From positions 255,385 through 319,384 of the forward strand of contig CAUYUJ010014191.1 in NCBI GenBank assembly GCA_963575745.1: DNA of 64,000 nucleotides. The letters are read 5' to 3'. The notes below the pieces were generated by a model that did no database searches, was not told the origin of the DNA, and worked only from the letters and a program-made list of their open reading frames with translations. This DNA is from Prorocentrum cordatum. Taxonomy: Eukaryota > Sar > Dinophyceae > Prorocentrales > Prorocentraceae. The translations under genes and the position numbers were made by a program. Below are positions 40,206-50,808 of the stretch, in pieces; the stretch's first letter is position 1; each line of letters opens with the position of its first letter.

Positions 40206-41963
40206 TGGACGCACGAGCGGCTCCTGCTCTGGCCTGTCCACCGGGACCGGCGTCACGAGTGCTGGGTGGCGGAGACGCCCGACGGTGACCGCTATGTGGA
40301 GCGAAAGGCGCACGGGCGCTGGCACGCCTCACTGCTGCACGGGTGGCCAAAGGGCTTCCGCGGCGACGTCGTCATGGTTCCGAAGGGACGCTTTCGCGCG
40401 AGGTGCTCCGCCAGATGGTGTTGGAGGGCCGTGGGCTTGCACGCGAGGGGCGCCGTAGGCGCCGCCTACCCGCGGGGCTGGGTGCCCACCTTGGGGAGGA
40501 GCCGAGCGCGATGGTGGATTGGCACGGGGACGAGCGCGGCCTGGACACTGGGGTGCTCGAGGGCGCGCGGCGGCGGCTCAGAGGCAAACGAGGAGGCGAC
40601 GCGCCTCGCCTTGGGCCCGCCCCCGCTGGAGGACGCCGAGACGATGCTGCTGGTGGCAGGGCTGCACGCGGGAGGCGGTCTGCAGCTCGGCGATGAGGTG
40701 GCACCGACCTCTGGCGACGTCGCGGCTGGGTCGAAGGTGATCGGCAGCCGCCTTGATGGGCGGCCCGTGCTGTGCGAGCGGGTCTCCTTCGGCGACGTGT
40801 CCGCCTGGCGCGCCGAGGCGTTGGCCAACGCTGGCCGGGTAGCTTAGCGGGCGGCTCTGGCAGATGCATCGCCGCCCGCCGCCGAGGTCCCCCGCGACCT
40901 CCGCGACATGGCCCGGCCCGCGCGGAGGCCACCGCCATAGGAGGCGCTGACACTCCTCGGCAGGGCGGCGAGGCCGCCGGTCGCGAGGACGCCCGAACGC
41001 TGTCGGCGGAGTGGAACATGCAAGGGGCGAGATTCAAGGTGTGGCGGCGAGCTGTAGGAGAGAGCTGTGAGGGGGCCCTGGGCGGCTGCGAGCTTCGCTG
41101 GGCTGGCACAGCGCTTCACCTGTGCCAACGTCTCACGCAGCACGGCGGAGATCCGGAGACGTGGATGTCAAACTTCTGCCAGGAGTACGGCATCAGCCAG
41201 CGAGATCGCACGTGGCACGAGCTGAACCGCTTGATCTCTATCTTCTGGCTGGCGGGGACCTTCGACGCGGTGAAACTCGGTGGGCCGGCGTGCCTGGAGG
41301 TGGCGGCTCGGCGCGCGGCGCAGATCACCGAGGCGCATCGGGTCGCGCCTGGGCGGCCAGCTGCCTCGGGGGCGGGCCGCCTCCTCGCTGGCACCAGCGA
41401 CCCCTTCGACGTGGCGTCGCTTCGCGAACCGCGCGGCCCGCGACGAGGCAGACCGCCTGGCGGCGCTCGGGCGCGGCCGCGCGCTGGCAGCGGGCGGGCG
41501 CGTCGCTGGGGGCAGCGACGACGTGGCCGGCGCGCTGGAGGCCGGGGGCCCCCCGCGCGGGCGCGCAGGGCGGCGGCGGCAGAGGCAGCGGCGGCGGTCG
41601 TGGGCGTGGGCGAGGCAGGGCGAGGCCCAGCGACGCAGCCGCTGCCGCCGTGCCCAAATAATGGACACGGGGCTGGGGGCGAGGCCGCCCCCGGGCCTGG
41701 GCGCAGAGGCCATGCGCGGCGGGCAGGTCCACCCATTGCCTGGGCTGCGCGAGCTGGACGCTGACTTGGCAGCCCCGCTCGGTCGCCGTGACCGCGCACG
41801 CGTGCGCCAGTTGGCCAACGAGGGTCTGGCTAGCCTGAATTGGTCGCACGGTGCTGGGCGGCGGCTCCCTGCGACGCCGCCTAGCCTCGCCGCATCCTTG
41901 CTGCAAGCTGGGGCGCGACCGCCTGCGCGGACGACGATCCGCGGCAATGTCTTGCACGGCTGA
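40206..41963 (+). pseudogene. Gag-like ORF1 region of the YR retrotransposon
   Basis: Just after an in-frame TAG (40203-40205) the frame reads WTHERLLLWPVHRDRR and then ETPDGDRYVER, a start I associate with dinoflagellate retrotransposon ORF1 proteins. After a change of phase, 41010-41340 encodes FKVWRRAV, GGDPETWMSNFC and RTWHELNRL followed by GGPACLEVAARR, which looks like a capsid-like helical domain. A further phase change near 41420 leads to an Arg/Ala-rich stretch and RARVRQLANEGLASLNW. At least three indels are needed to read it through. Function in particle formation is inferred from position only. Confidence 0.5.
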
Positions 41964-42240
41964 TGCGGGGCCGAGGCGGATGCGCCCAGCTGGCCCATGC
42001 GACGCTGACCCCCGTTCCCCCACGCTCGGCTGTCGGTCCCCGATGATCTGGCCGGCGCGCCTCGCGTCGCGGACCTGCCGCCGAAGGCGGCGCGGATGCA
42101 GTTGGAGGATCACGGGAGCCACGCGATGCGTTCACCTGGGGAGGTGGGCGAAATGAATGCAATATGCGGCCCTGTTCGACCCTGCATGGGCCCAGTTTTG
42201 AGTCGCAGGCGCCCCGCCGACATCGGCCTGGTCGGCGGCG

Positions 42241-44445
42241 GTGGAAAGTGGGCCTGGTGCGACTGACTACTACGCGCCGCTGCCAGGTGGGGTCTTTTTC
42301 GTCAAGAAGAAGGGCGATCGCCAGCGGCCGATCCCAGACTGCCGCCCGGCGAATCGCACGTTCAGAAGCCCGCCCGGGGTGGGCCTTGTCAGCGGCGATC
42401 GTCTCGGCCGCGTCGAGAGGTTGACGGCGGGCGGCGCCGACCTAGGCGAGGAGCTGGACGACGCCCTGGGCGAACTGGGCACCTGGCTCGGCGCGAGCGA
42501 CGTGAAGGATTGCTTCCACTGGCTCCTGCTCGACGACAGGCCGGGGCTGCAGGAGTTTTTCGGCCGCCCCCCGCCGCGGGCTTGCGAGCTGGGCCCGCCG
42601 CAGCTGGGCGGCGCGGCGCTTGGCAAGGACACGCTGATATACCCCCTGGCGCGCGCGCGCTGCCGATGGGGCGGGCCCGGTCGCTGCGCTTCGCCCCGTC
42701 GGCCAACGCGCGCCGCATGGCGACGGTGCTCGAGCTGGAGGGCGCGCTGGAGATGACCGACCGTGGGCCCCCGCTGATCCTGGACGGCCCGCGAGCCTTG
42801 GGCCACTACACCTGCGTTGACAATATCGGGGTGTTCGGCGGAGGCGGAGAGCCAGGTTCGCGCGGCCCTGACGGCGGCCACAGAGTCCTTCGGCTCCGTC
42901 GGCCTCGAGGTGCACGAGACCTCCTCGAGCAGCGCAGGCGGCGAGGCCCTGGGCGTGCAGCTGGGCGGGCGCACAGGCTGCACTAGGCCTACCCCCGCCA
43001 GGTTCTGGCGAGTGCGAGGCGCGGTGCAGGCGCTGCTGCGACGCCGCAGGGTGAGCGGCCTGGAGCTGGAGATCGTCGTGGGCCACCGCGCTTTCCTGGG
43101 CCTGGTGCGCCGCGAGAGCCTGAGCTGCTTCCACTGCATCTACCGATCCATTCAGCGCCATTGCTTCGAGCGAGTTGCGCTGTGGGACAGCGTGGTGCAG
43201 GAGCTGCGGGCTTTCTCTGCGCTGATGATATACCTGCGCGCGGACTGGGGCGCCGGCTGGCTGCCTGGGGTCTACTTGTCGGATGCGACACTCGACGGCT
43301 TCGGGCCGGCCTACTCGCTGCGGGGGCCGGGGAGTGTCGGGCGCGCAGGTCGCGCCTGCGAGCGCGCCCGCTAGCGTCTGGGCGCGGGCGCCGCGCGGCG
43401 GCGCGCAGTCGAGGCTGCCGGCCTGGAGCTGCTGGCGGACGGCGGCGTCGGCGCCCGAGAGGCGACGCCCGCGATCCCTGACGCGGGGGTGGCGCGCTGG
43501 AGCCAGGACCCCGATTTCGAGGAGGTGCCGGCGGAGCTGCTGCACGCGGGGCGCTGGCGGACGGTCTTGGCGGTTCGGTGGGCCATTGAGGAGGGGGCCC
43601 CCCGTCTCGAAGGTCGCGCGGTGCTCAAGGCCGCGGGGCGCGTGGCTAGTTCTGGCGCTGGCCACGATGGCCGAGCCCTTCTGCTGGGGGATAACACGTC
43701 GGTGATCTTCGCTTTCTCACGGTCGCGAGCCAGGGACTTCAAGCTGCTGGCGATGATTCTGCATGCGGCTGCCTGTTCCTTCTGGCGCGGACTCAGGTTC
43801 AGTTACAGGTGGATCCCGTCGGAGTTCAGTAGCAGCGACGAGGGGGGCAGATTGTTTGCGAGAGAGTACGAGGCCGAGAAATGCGCGACCCACCTGCTGC
43901 CTCAGGTGGAAAAGAGACGCGACAGAGATGAGAAGGCCCTTGGCTGCCTGGACCCGAGCGCCTGGTCGGATGCCCCTGCGGCCGCTTCTCGCGCGGAGCC
44001 CTCCCGGGCCCTCCCGCCGCGAGGGGCCCGGCGGCGCCGCGCGCCGCTGCGGGGCCGGCCGACGCGGGCGCGGGTGCCGACGCATGCCCTGCCGGCGCCG
44101 AGGGGGGCGGCGGGCGCCAGCGGACCCCGCGCGTCGGGCAGGTGCCCGCGACGGGCGCGCACGCCGAGCAGGGCAGCCCCCAGCGAGCTGGACCGCCGCG
44201 CGGCTGCGGGCGGAGCGCCCCCGCCAGCGGGCCTGGGGCGGGCCACCTCGACGCCGCGGGGTCGCGCCACCGCCGCCTCCTCGAAGGATGCCAGGGCCGC
44301 GGACGCGACCGCCGCTGCCGTCAGGGGCGACAGCGAGAGCAGCGTCGAGGAGGAGCTGCCAGGGCAGGCGGGCTCGCGCGCCGACGCCCGCCGGGCGACC
44401 GCGCGAGCGCGCCGCGCGGCGTGGGAGGTGCTGCCGCCAGATTAA
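42241..44445 (+). pseudogene. Reverse transcriptase and RNase H of the YR retrotransposon
   Basis: The RT fingers and palm are visible: VFFVKKKGDRQRPIPDCR (strand with Lys and Arg), then GASDVKDCFHW with the first catalytic Asp at 42499-42501. After a phase change near 42660, LPMGRARSL and YTCVDN (42807-42824) represent the YxDD box, here Cys-Val-Asp-Asn. The phase returns near 42840. RNase H follows with YLSDATLDGFG, RLEGRAV, LLLGDNTSVIFAFSR and WIPSEFSSSDEGGR, which supplies a D-E-D-D set of acidic residues. A TAG at 43372 interrupts the otherwise open frame between RNase H blocks. RT converts element RNA to DNA and RNase H removes the RNA strand. The last ~150 residues are Ala/Arg/Pro-rich and low in complexity. 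Confidence 0.7.
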
Positions 44446-44960
44446 TTTTTCCTGGAGGCACGCAGCGCGAGGGCTTCGGCCCGCACGCGGTGCCAGGTGC
44501 ACGTGGACGAGCTGGTCGCGGCAGCGGGCCAAAGGGCGCGCCCCTCGGAGAGGATGCCGAGGTCGAAGATTGCATCGGGAAGTGGATGAGGGCAGAGTTC
44601 AGCGTCGGCCGACGCGCCTGGCTCGAGCGAGGCATGCTGGCCGCCGTGACGTGCCGCCTGGCACGGGGCCTAGAGGACGAGAAGGCGGTGCCATGGGGCC
44701 CCAGTCCATTCTATCAGATGTTCGCGCAGGCGACGGCGGCTCTGGGATACTAGTTGTGGCTGACCCGGGCCGCCACAGCGGGATCTCGACCGACAGGACT
44801 CATCGGGGCCACAGCCTAAACGCGCGCATGGAATGGAGAAGGCGAAGAGCCGGCATGAGCGTGGCGCAATGCAGGAAGGCTGGTCGCCGGAGCGACGCGA
44901 GGCGCGAGTTGCCGCCCGCGCAGCAGGCCCGCGCCCTCGACTGCGGGCGCCAGCTTGAGG
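44430..44960 (+). pseudogene. Remnant tyrosine recombinase
   Basis: Two small pieces in different phases flank a lost middle. The first (about 44455-44690) has an Ala/Arg helix, then CIGKWMRAEFSVG and MLAAVTCRLARG, which looks like a core-binding domain helix bundle. The second (about 44750-44850) reads PGRHSGISTDRTHRGHSL then RMEWRRRRAG. This resembles the Arg-His block that precedes the catalytic Tyr in DIRS-type recombinases. The central catalytic half and the Tyr itself are not seen, so it cannot be active. The assignment depends on position between RNase H and methyltransferase as much as on residues. Confidence 0.45.
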
Positions 44961-44961
44961 A

Positions 44962-45468
44962 GTGCCTCGTGCGCGGGCGCCGATGGCCGACGCCAGCGCT
45001 CCGGCCGTGACGCCTTTCCTCGCCGAGCTGTTCAGCGGAAGTGGGCGAGTGGCGGCGGCTGCGAGGCAAGCAGGCTACAGCTCGCGGGAGTGGGACATTC
45101 GTGCTGGTCCGCCGGGAGACCTGCTGCGGCCCTGCGCGGAGGCGGAGATCCGTCGCCCCCTGCGAAAAGGAGAAATGCTGGCGATCACGATGGCCCCGCC
45201 TTGCACCTCCTCCTCGGTAGTGCAAAACGCGAACGCGCCCCTGAGGAACAAGTCTTTTCCCAGAGGACTCCCAGGCTTGCCTGAATATCAGCGCGAGAAA
45301 GTCGCCTCTGGAAATGCCTGTCTAGATATTTGCATTTGTGTGATCCGATTGCGTTCTCGTCTGCGGGTCCCGTTCTGTCTCGAGCACCCGCATAACACTT
45401 ATTCAAGACGCTTCGCGTTCACCGCCCGCCCATTCTTGCTCTCGCCGGATGAGGCGAGGCAGCTGTAA
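44962..45468 (+). CDS. Cytosine-C5-methyltransferase-like domain, 3' truncated
   Basis: The frame starts at an ATG and reads FLAELFSGSGRVAAAARQAG, a SAM-binding motif I (Phe-x-Gly-x-Gly). MAPPCTSSSVV follows, the Pro-Cys motif IV whose Cys attacks cytosine C6, and then FCLEHPHNTYS, the motif VI position usually Glu-Asn-Pro. The Asn is replaced by His here (EHP). The domain then stops at TAA (45466-45468) after about 169 residues, much shorter than a full C5 methyltransferase (300 residues or more), with no target-recognition domain. In retrotransposons such domains are thought to act on the element's own DNA or chromatin. This copy is probably inactive. Confidence 0.6.
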   Translation: MPRARAPMADASAPAVTPFLAELFSGSGRVAAAARQAGYSSREWDIRAGPPGDLLRPCAEAEIRRPLRKGEMLAITMAPPCTSSSVVQNANAPLRNKSFPRGLPGLPEYQREKVASGNACLDICICVIRLRSRLRVPFCLEHPHNTYSRRFAFTARPFLLSPDEARQL

Positions 45469-45470
45469 GC

Positions 45471-45985
45471 TTGGATCAACATGAACGGAAAATAGCACAA
45501 GACCCCGTAGGTGCGGTTTGTTGTCTTTTCGTGGGTTATTTCTTTGTTTCATCCCATCGCTTATCGGGCTCAGGCATGCCGCGCGGCCCGTCGATGGTGA
45601 CTTTGTTCTTTCGTCTGCGGTCCGCCGCCATTATCAACGGATCAGTGATCTGGAGGTCGGATTTTCCGCATCCTTGCGCACCACCCACGTCAGGGCGCCC
45701 GAAATAGCCGAGCATTGCTCTAGGTCAACCGAAACGGGCCGAACGCATGGGAAAGAACACCAATAGCGTTTGACGGGTGTTTACCAGGGTGTAGAAAGAG
45801 TCCACAAAAGGGCCCCAGGCGGCCCGGTGGAGTTTTCAGGTGTCTCATTCGCGGGCATTTCCGCGTTGGCCATAAACGGGGCTGCGAGGGCGCATGCGCA
45901 AGCGAGGGCAATAGTCATGGCTGAATGGGGAATGTTACAGATTCAGGCCCTGGCTGGTCGCGCTAGGGAGGGGCCTCCCAGTTGA
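45471..45985. other. Spacer without recognised gene
   Basis: This is non-repetitive and of lower GC content than both sides. No frame over 80 residues has recognisable content. Confidence 0.6.
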
Positions 45986-45989
45986 GGCC

Positions 45990-47700
45990 CACTAGGTTGG
46001 CAGGCAGGTCGCGACGGCCTCCCTCGTTCGCAAGGCGCGAAGGTCGCGCTGGCAGGCTACGGAGGCCTCGCCACGAGGCCGCCGCGCAGGTTTCGCTGGC
46101 AGGCCGCGGAGGTCTCGCCGGCAGGCCGCGAGGCTCCGCCGGCTGGCCGCGGATGCTTCGCTGGCAGGCGAGGCCGTGGAGGTTGGCGGGGGCGGGCTTC
46201 AGGAATAGCGCGGGGTCGGCCGTATTCTAGGGTCATTATTAGCAGAAGAAATGGTATGAGTTACGGTCGGGGCTGGTGGGCTTGGGAGAGTCTATCCAGT
46301 TCAGCTGGCGGCGTGTCGCTGGCAGGTCGCGGAGGCCTCGCGCGACAGTCCGCTGTGGTTTCGCTGGGATGCCGTTGAGGCTTCCCCGCAAGCCGCAACG
46401 GTCTCCCTGGCGGGGCGCTCTGGGTAAGCGGGCGAGGACGAGCCGTCAGGTCATCCGAGGTGCCGGGCGCATGAGTCGGTTGTGATCGGATTTCGTCGTG
46501 AGCCTGTCGTTCGGGGCCCCCCAGGGCCTGCCACGCGCGTGCGAACTAGTTTACATACTGATTATATGCAGAACTTAGAAGCAATCTGCATGGTCCAGCT
46601 AGTGGCCAGCTGCAGGCTTGAGTAATGGCCGCTAGGGGGGATGGTTCGGATTAAACAGCAGTTTTGGTCTCGCTAAGGAGGGGGGGTTCAGTTGAGGCCC
46701 TCGCAGCCGCCGGCAGGCCGCGGAGGTCTCGCCTGCAATGCAGGGGGGCTTCGGTAGCAGGGCAGGAACCATTGCTGGCAGGCCGCGGGGGCTTCGGCGG
46801 CAGAGTTCGGATGCCTCTCCAGCAGGCCCCGGACGCGTCGGCGGCAGGCCGCGGAGGCTGCGCCGGCAGAGCGCCCCAGGTAAGCAGGCCAGGGCGGCCC
46901 CATAGGAATCGCGCGGGGCCGGGCCTAGGCCAGGGGAATGGCATTCCTAGGGGCTCGTATGCATTCAGGTGTAGGTAGTCGCGTCAGGGAGTGGCCATTT
47001 CATTGAGCCTCTCCCTGGTGGCTTGCTGGCGCGCCGCGGAGGCGTTGCCGGCATGCCGCGCAGACCTGTTGGCAATCCGCGAGGGCGTCGCTGCCTGGCC
47101 GCGGAGGCTGCGTCGGCACCGCGGAGGGTTCGCCGACAAGCCGTGGGGGTTATGCTGGCAGGCCGCGGAGGCCTCGCTTGCAGTCCGGCTTGTATGGGCT
47201 AGCGCGGACGGGCTCTAGGGGCGGTGAGTTGTCGGGTACGGGCGCGGGCAATCGCTGTCGCATGTGGAGCACGGGTCCGCGGCAGCCGCGGCAGGGAGGG
47301 CCCGTGCAAGCTGGCCGCGCAGGGGTGGGTCTACGAATGGGTCGGGCGTAAGCGAGGGTGATCAGTGGCACATGGGGAGCGGGGTGGATTCTCCCCTCGG
47401 TGGCTTCGCCAGCAGGCCGTGGAGGCCTCGCTGGCCAGCCGTAGGCGTCACCAGGAAGCCGTGGGGGGCTTTGGCGGCAGGCCGCGGAGGCTTCGTCGCC
47501 ATGCCGCGGAGGTCTCGCCGGTAGGCCGCGGAGGCTTCGCCACCTGGCCGCGGAGGCTTCGGGGGCAAGCCGCGACGGCTCCGCGTGGAAACTGCGGAGG
47601 TGTCCTCGGCAGGCTGCGGAGGTCTTGCCAGTGCGTCTCTGCGGCTGCGCCGGCAAGACGCCGAGGCTGCTCTGGCAGGCTCGCCCGTCTTGGTTGGCGA
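45990..47700. repeat. GC-rich GCCGGCAGGCCGCGGAGG minisatellite with ~400-base higher-order structure
   Basis: Clusters of 24-30-base units (GCAGGCCGCGGAGG(C/T)(C/T)TCGC) lie at 46000-46190, 46310-46420, 46690-46880, 47020-47190 and 47400-47690. They are separated by related spacer segments such as GGGGTCGGCCGTATTCTAGG at 46212 and GGGTCGGACGTAAATTAGAA at 47724. The alternation suggests higher-order units of about 350-450 bases. Frames across it are Arg/Ala/Gly-rich artefacts. Confidence 0.8.
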
Positions 47701-47903
47701 GGGCGGGCTTGCGGGCTAGCGAGGGGTCGGACGTAAATTAGAATGATGGTTGGCATAGGGAAGGGCGCGGAGTAAGGCGTAGGCTTGTCGCGACAGGGAG
47801 GGGCGTGAGCCAGTCGCCCCCTGCGGTCCGCAGCCGCGCGGCTCAACATGCGGATCCGAGCGCGGGGGGCCCCATGCAGGCCCTCTCTTAACGCGTCGAA
47901 AGC

Positions 47904-48428
47904 ATGACCAGCGATGAGACAGGCCAGGCGCGTCAACTCGGAGATGTCGGCGGTTCCCGCTTTCGCTGCGACTGTGCCCCGTTGCAGTTGCAGAATGTGG
48001 GAGATATCGAGAGACTTGCCCGCGCTTTCTCTGTTCCGCCGCTCCCCGACTCGACAGAGGGGGAGACCTGGCTTGGGGCGCTGACAGAGGGGGGCGGCGC
48101 ATGCGGTTTGCACGGCCTCTTCGGGGCTCCGTCCTCCGGGGGGTCTTTGCACTGCCCCGATGCGCGCGCTCGTTTGCTCGAGCAGTTGCCTGGGGCCTGG
48201 GGCGAGGTGATGGCCGCGGGGCGGGCGGGCGCGCAGGATGCCGCGCGCACTTGTTTTCAGGAGCCCTGGGGCTCCATGCGGGCGCACAGCGAGTCTGAGC
48301 TTTTGGGGGGGTGGCGACAGCGAGGGCCATGGCAGCGCGGAGGGCTCGATGGTGAGGGAACATGCGCGCGTCGACATTTACGAACGCGCTGTCGACGATG
48401 CCGTACGAGGGAACCAACAGCAGGCTGA
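47904..48428 (+). pseudogene. Helitron N-terminal segment with OTU/cysteine-protease-like motif
   Basis: The frame carries GGGACGLHGLFGAPSSGG with Cys at residue 67 and His at 70. After it comes SLHCPDARARLLEQLPGAW. A small Gly-Gly-x-Cys-x-x-His-Ala/Gly-Leu pattern near an N-terminus resembles the nucleophile region of OTU-like or related cysteine proteases, which are known as accessory domains in some Helitrons. A catalytic His and acidic partner were not located, so the claim is weak. Coding continues in two other phases (a piece ending RIVVDLRSWARRFF near 48480, and the next feature). Confidence 0.4.
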
Positions 48429-49453
48429 TGCGGATCGCATTGTGGTGGATCTGCGCTCATGGGCTCGGCGCTTTTTCCAACCATGACCAGGAAGAGAGCG
48501 TCGTGAGGCCGTTGGCTGTTATGTTGGGCTACCTTCCGGATGCCAGCGTGGACCTTTTGGCGCGCGATTCCGCGGGCGTTCTCGAGAACTGGTGCGACCT
48601 GTGTCCTGGGGACTTGCAACTATCAGCGCTGGCGCCTGGGAAGGAGTCGATGACTAGGTGCGGCGCTCTCTTCGACCAGAGCCCTTTCTACGACAACCTT
48701 CGGCAGGCTTTTTTCTTCAGTGCGAAGTTCAATGGGCGCGGCGCGCACAGGGGCGAGATGTTCCTGTGCGTTGAGCGTTTGGCAGAGCACTTGGATGAGC
48801 GTGGCGATGTCGAAAGCGGCAACGTTCTCACGGGAGGTGGCGAACTTTGGCGAGCGGGATGCGCAGCTCTGGATGGCGGGCAGAGGTCGTGCACATCATT
48901 TTCCCCGGGGGTTGCGCAGACAGCCTTCAGGGGTTGCCTTGGGGAAGATCGTTACTATCTCAGCGTTGTGGACATGAGATTCGCGGCTGTGTACTTCGGG
49001 TTCTCACTGCGGATATTCTTGCGGGCGGGGGGGGGGGCTTGCTTCGAGCGGTTTGCGCGCGCGCGCTCGGGGTCTGCAAGCGAAGCTGTCATGCAATTGG
49101 AGGAGGGCCGTGAATCGGGCAGAGGGAACCATTTCTCTCGTTTGGGCAAGGAGTCCGAATGGTTGTTGGTGGGGCACCGCGTGGCATTGGGAACGGAATC
49201 TGACGCTGTGAGCGACGCGGGGTGCTCGTCGACGACAACCAGTGACGGGTCTTGGCCAGAGTTGTCGGGGAACGAGGACGCGATTGAAGAGGGCGCTGAT
49301 AGATTGGGCGCGGGCTCGGAGCACGGGCCTGCGGTTGCGTCCAGAGAGGACGGTGCTGTCGGTCAAGATGAGGAGCAGGAGGATTGTTCCGCGGCTTCAG
49401 TGAGCGACGTGAGCTCAAATTCTGACATGGAACACGCAGCGTTGGTCCCGTAG
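48362..49453 (+). CDS. Helitron N-terminal region, acidic-tailed
   Basis: The frame has 363 residues and starts at an ATG within the preceding one. It begins with a mixed alpha/beta segment (IALWWICAHGLGAF, VVRPLAVMLGYLPDASVDLL) and includes a ring of Cys (NWCDLCPGD). A core with YYLSVVDMRFAAVYFGF follows and could hold the protease His/strand region. The last 90 residues are Asp/Glu/Ser-rich. It ends at TAG 49451-49453, and the next Helitron frame resumes at ATG 49457 in the same phase. The TAG therefore either separates two proteins or interrupts one. Confidence 0.5.
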   Translation: MRASTFTNALSTMPYEGTNSRLMRIALWWICAHGLGAFSNHDQEESVVRPLAVMLGYLPDASVDLLARDSAGVLENWCDLCPGDLQLSALAPGKESMTRCGALFDQSPFYDNLRQAFFFSAKFNGRGAHRGEMFLCVERLAEHLDERGDVESGNVLTGGGELWRAGCAALDGGQRSCTSFSPGVAQTAFRGCLGEDRYYLSVVDMRFAAVYFGFSLRIFLRAGGGACFERFARARSGSASEAVMQLEEGRESGRGNHFSRLGKESEWLLVGHRVALGTESDAVSDAGCSSTTTSDGSWPELSGNEDAIEEGADRLGAGSEHGPAVASREDGAVGQDEEQEDCSAASVSDVSSNSDMEHAALVP

Positions 49454-49456
49454 CGC

Positions 49457-50808
49457 ATGGAGCTGACGTGGGAAGACCGCGAATTAGCTCGCGTAGAGCA
49501 CATCGCCAGCCAGCTTCGCGAGCAGCCCCTCTTGCCACCGGATTTGGAAGATCCTCTTTTGGAGCGCCCCTACACCAATGTGCGATATGGTGTGAAATTG
49601 CCGCTGTTGCATTGTGCTTTTCGCGGGTTCCGGTGGAACGAGGACGCGGGCGACTTCAATTTCCTAGAGCACCGCGCCATGGAAGAGCGTCTCGCTGGGC
49701 ATTTGCGGTTGCATCATAGCGCCGCGTTGGATATTCCAGAAGAGCTTGTTGCCGGCACGGATGCTAAGTCGACGGGCGACTTGATGGCATGCTGCACCGC
49801 TGCTGTGGCTGAAAAATCTCGGGGAAGCATGCCGTTGCTAGGGACGTCTGTGGATCGACGAGTGTTCCAGATGGTGACCCGCGTTGCGGACAGCACCCAG
49901 GCATGCTCTCTTGCGTGCTTCGCCTGCGCGCAAGTCCGCACTCACGCGCGCCGCTGGACCTCGGAACGGAAAGCGGGCATCAGTTGGGCGCGCGGGGCTA
50001 AGATTGAGGAGTGGGAAGCGCAAGAACGAGAACCTGGTGCAGAGGCGAAGTTCACGAGGAATTTTAGTCTGCCGCATTATGTGCGCAAGTACGGGGCACC
50101 TGGCGCAGATGGGCGAGGTCGGCACTGGGCCGTGGAGGAGTGCGCCGCGTGGAACACGCACGAGTGGAAGCGAACGTTCGTGTCCAGCGCCTCCGGGAAG
50201 CCGAACATTCAGATCATGTGTTGCCCGGAGGATTTGAGGTCAGGGCAGCTCTGCAAGCGCGGAGGCCTGGAGATGTGCAAACATTGTTATTTTCTCTGTG
50301 CGGCGATTGCCTTCGGGTTCTTTCTGGCCGCACGGAGACGCGCATGCCGATGCGCCTTGCGAGTGGCAAGTTTCGGGGGTGCGGCGCAGAGGTCTTATTG
50401 AAATACAAGGCACGATGGATCGAGGCGGCCATCGCGAGCCCATGCTGGGCGAACATGATTTGCTTGTACGCTGAAGGCGATTGCGGTCATCTTATGAATG
50501 AGGGGCTGCAGGATCAGAAGTACCGAACGATCGCGAAAGGTGGCGCGTGCAGTTTCCAAATGCCTTGGGAAGACATGCTCGCCGATCTACAGCGGAATTG
50601 CAATGGCGAGGAGCTGGCTACGTTGCCTAGAAAGACGGATGCGTTGAGGCATCTCCTGCGCGTGCACCTGAACGTCAGCGGCGCGAGCTGCGCGAAGCAT
50701 CTGCGAAAACAAATCTGCGTGAGGCCGTTTGTGGCGTTGCACTTGCTGAACTACCTCATCGACTCTGGACGCGAGGTTTCCAAATGCAAAGTTCGGTGGC
50801 GGCCCTGA
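49457..50808 (+). pseudogene. Helitron Cys-rich domain (DUF6570-like)
   Basis: The first phase (to about 50290) has CSLACFACAQVRTHARRW, a Trp-rich segment and EMCKHC. A change of phase near 50290 brings LFSLCGDCLRVLSGRTETR, then GKFRGCGAEVL and CYAEGDCGHLMNE-like sequence (here LYAEGDCGHLMNE), then HVNVSGA-like and VALHLLNYLID segments. The Cys-x2-Cys pairs followed by a conserved PMxLASGxF pattern match what I know of the domain that precedes Rep in many Helitrons. Its role is unknown; zinc binding is plausible. One indel breaks it. Confidence 0.6.

Larger units (their letters stand above)
39761..45470 (+). mobile_element. Tyrosine-recombinase retrotransposon (DIRS-like), decayed, with methyltransferase domain
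   Basis: The domain order is Gag-like region, reverse transcriptase, RNase H, remnant tyrosine recombinase, cytosine-methyltransferase-like domain. This order is what I associate with YR retrotransposons, and C5-methyltransferase capture by retrotransposons has been reported in dinoflagellates. The element is broken by several one-base phase changes, TAG codons at 40203 and 43372, an internal deletion in the recombinase and a truncated 3' end. Its GC content is far above the flanks. Long terminal or split inverted repeats were not found. Confidence 0.65.

Noticed and set aside
39761-45470. LTR retrotransposon (Ty1 or Ty3 type)
   Set aside because: No integrase, protease or long terminal repeats are seen. 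The RNase H is followed by recombinase-like blocks instead.
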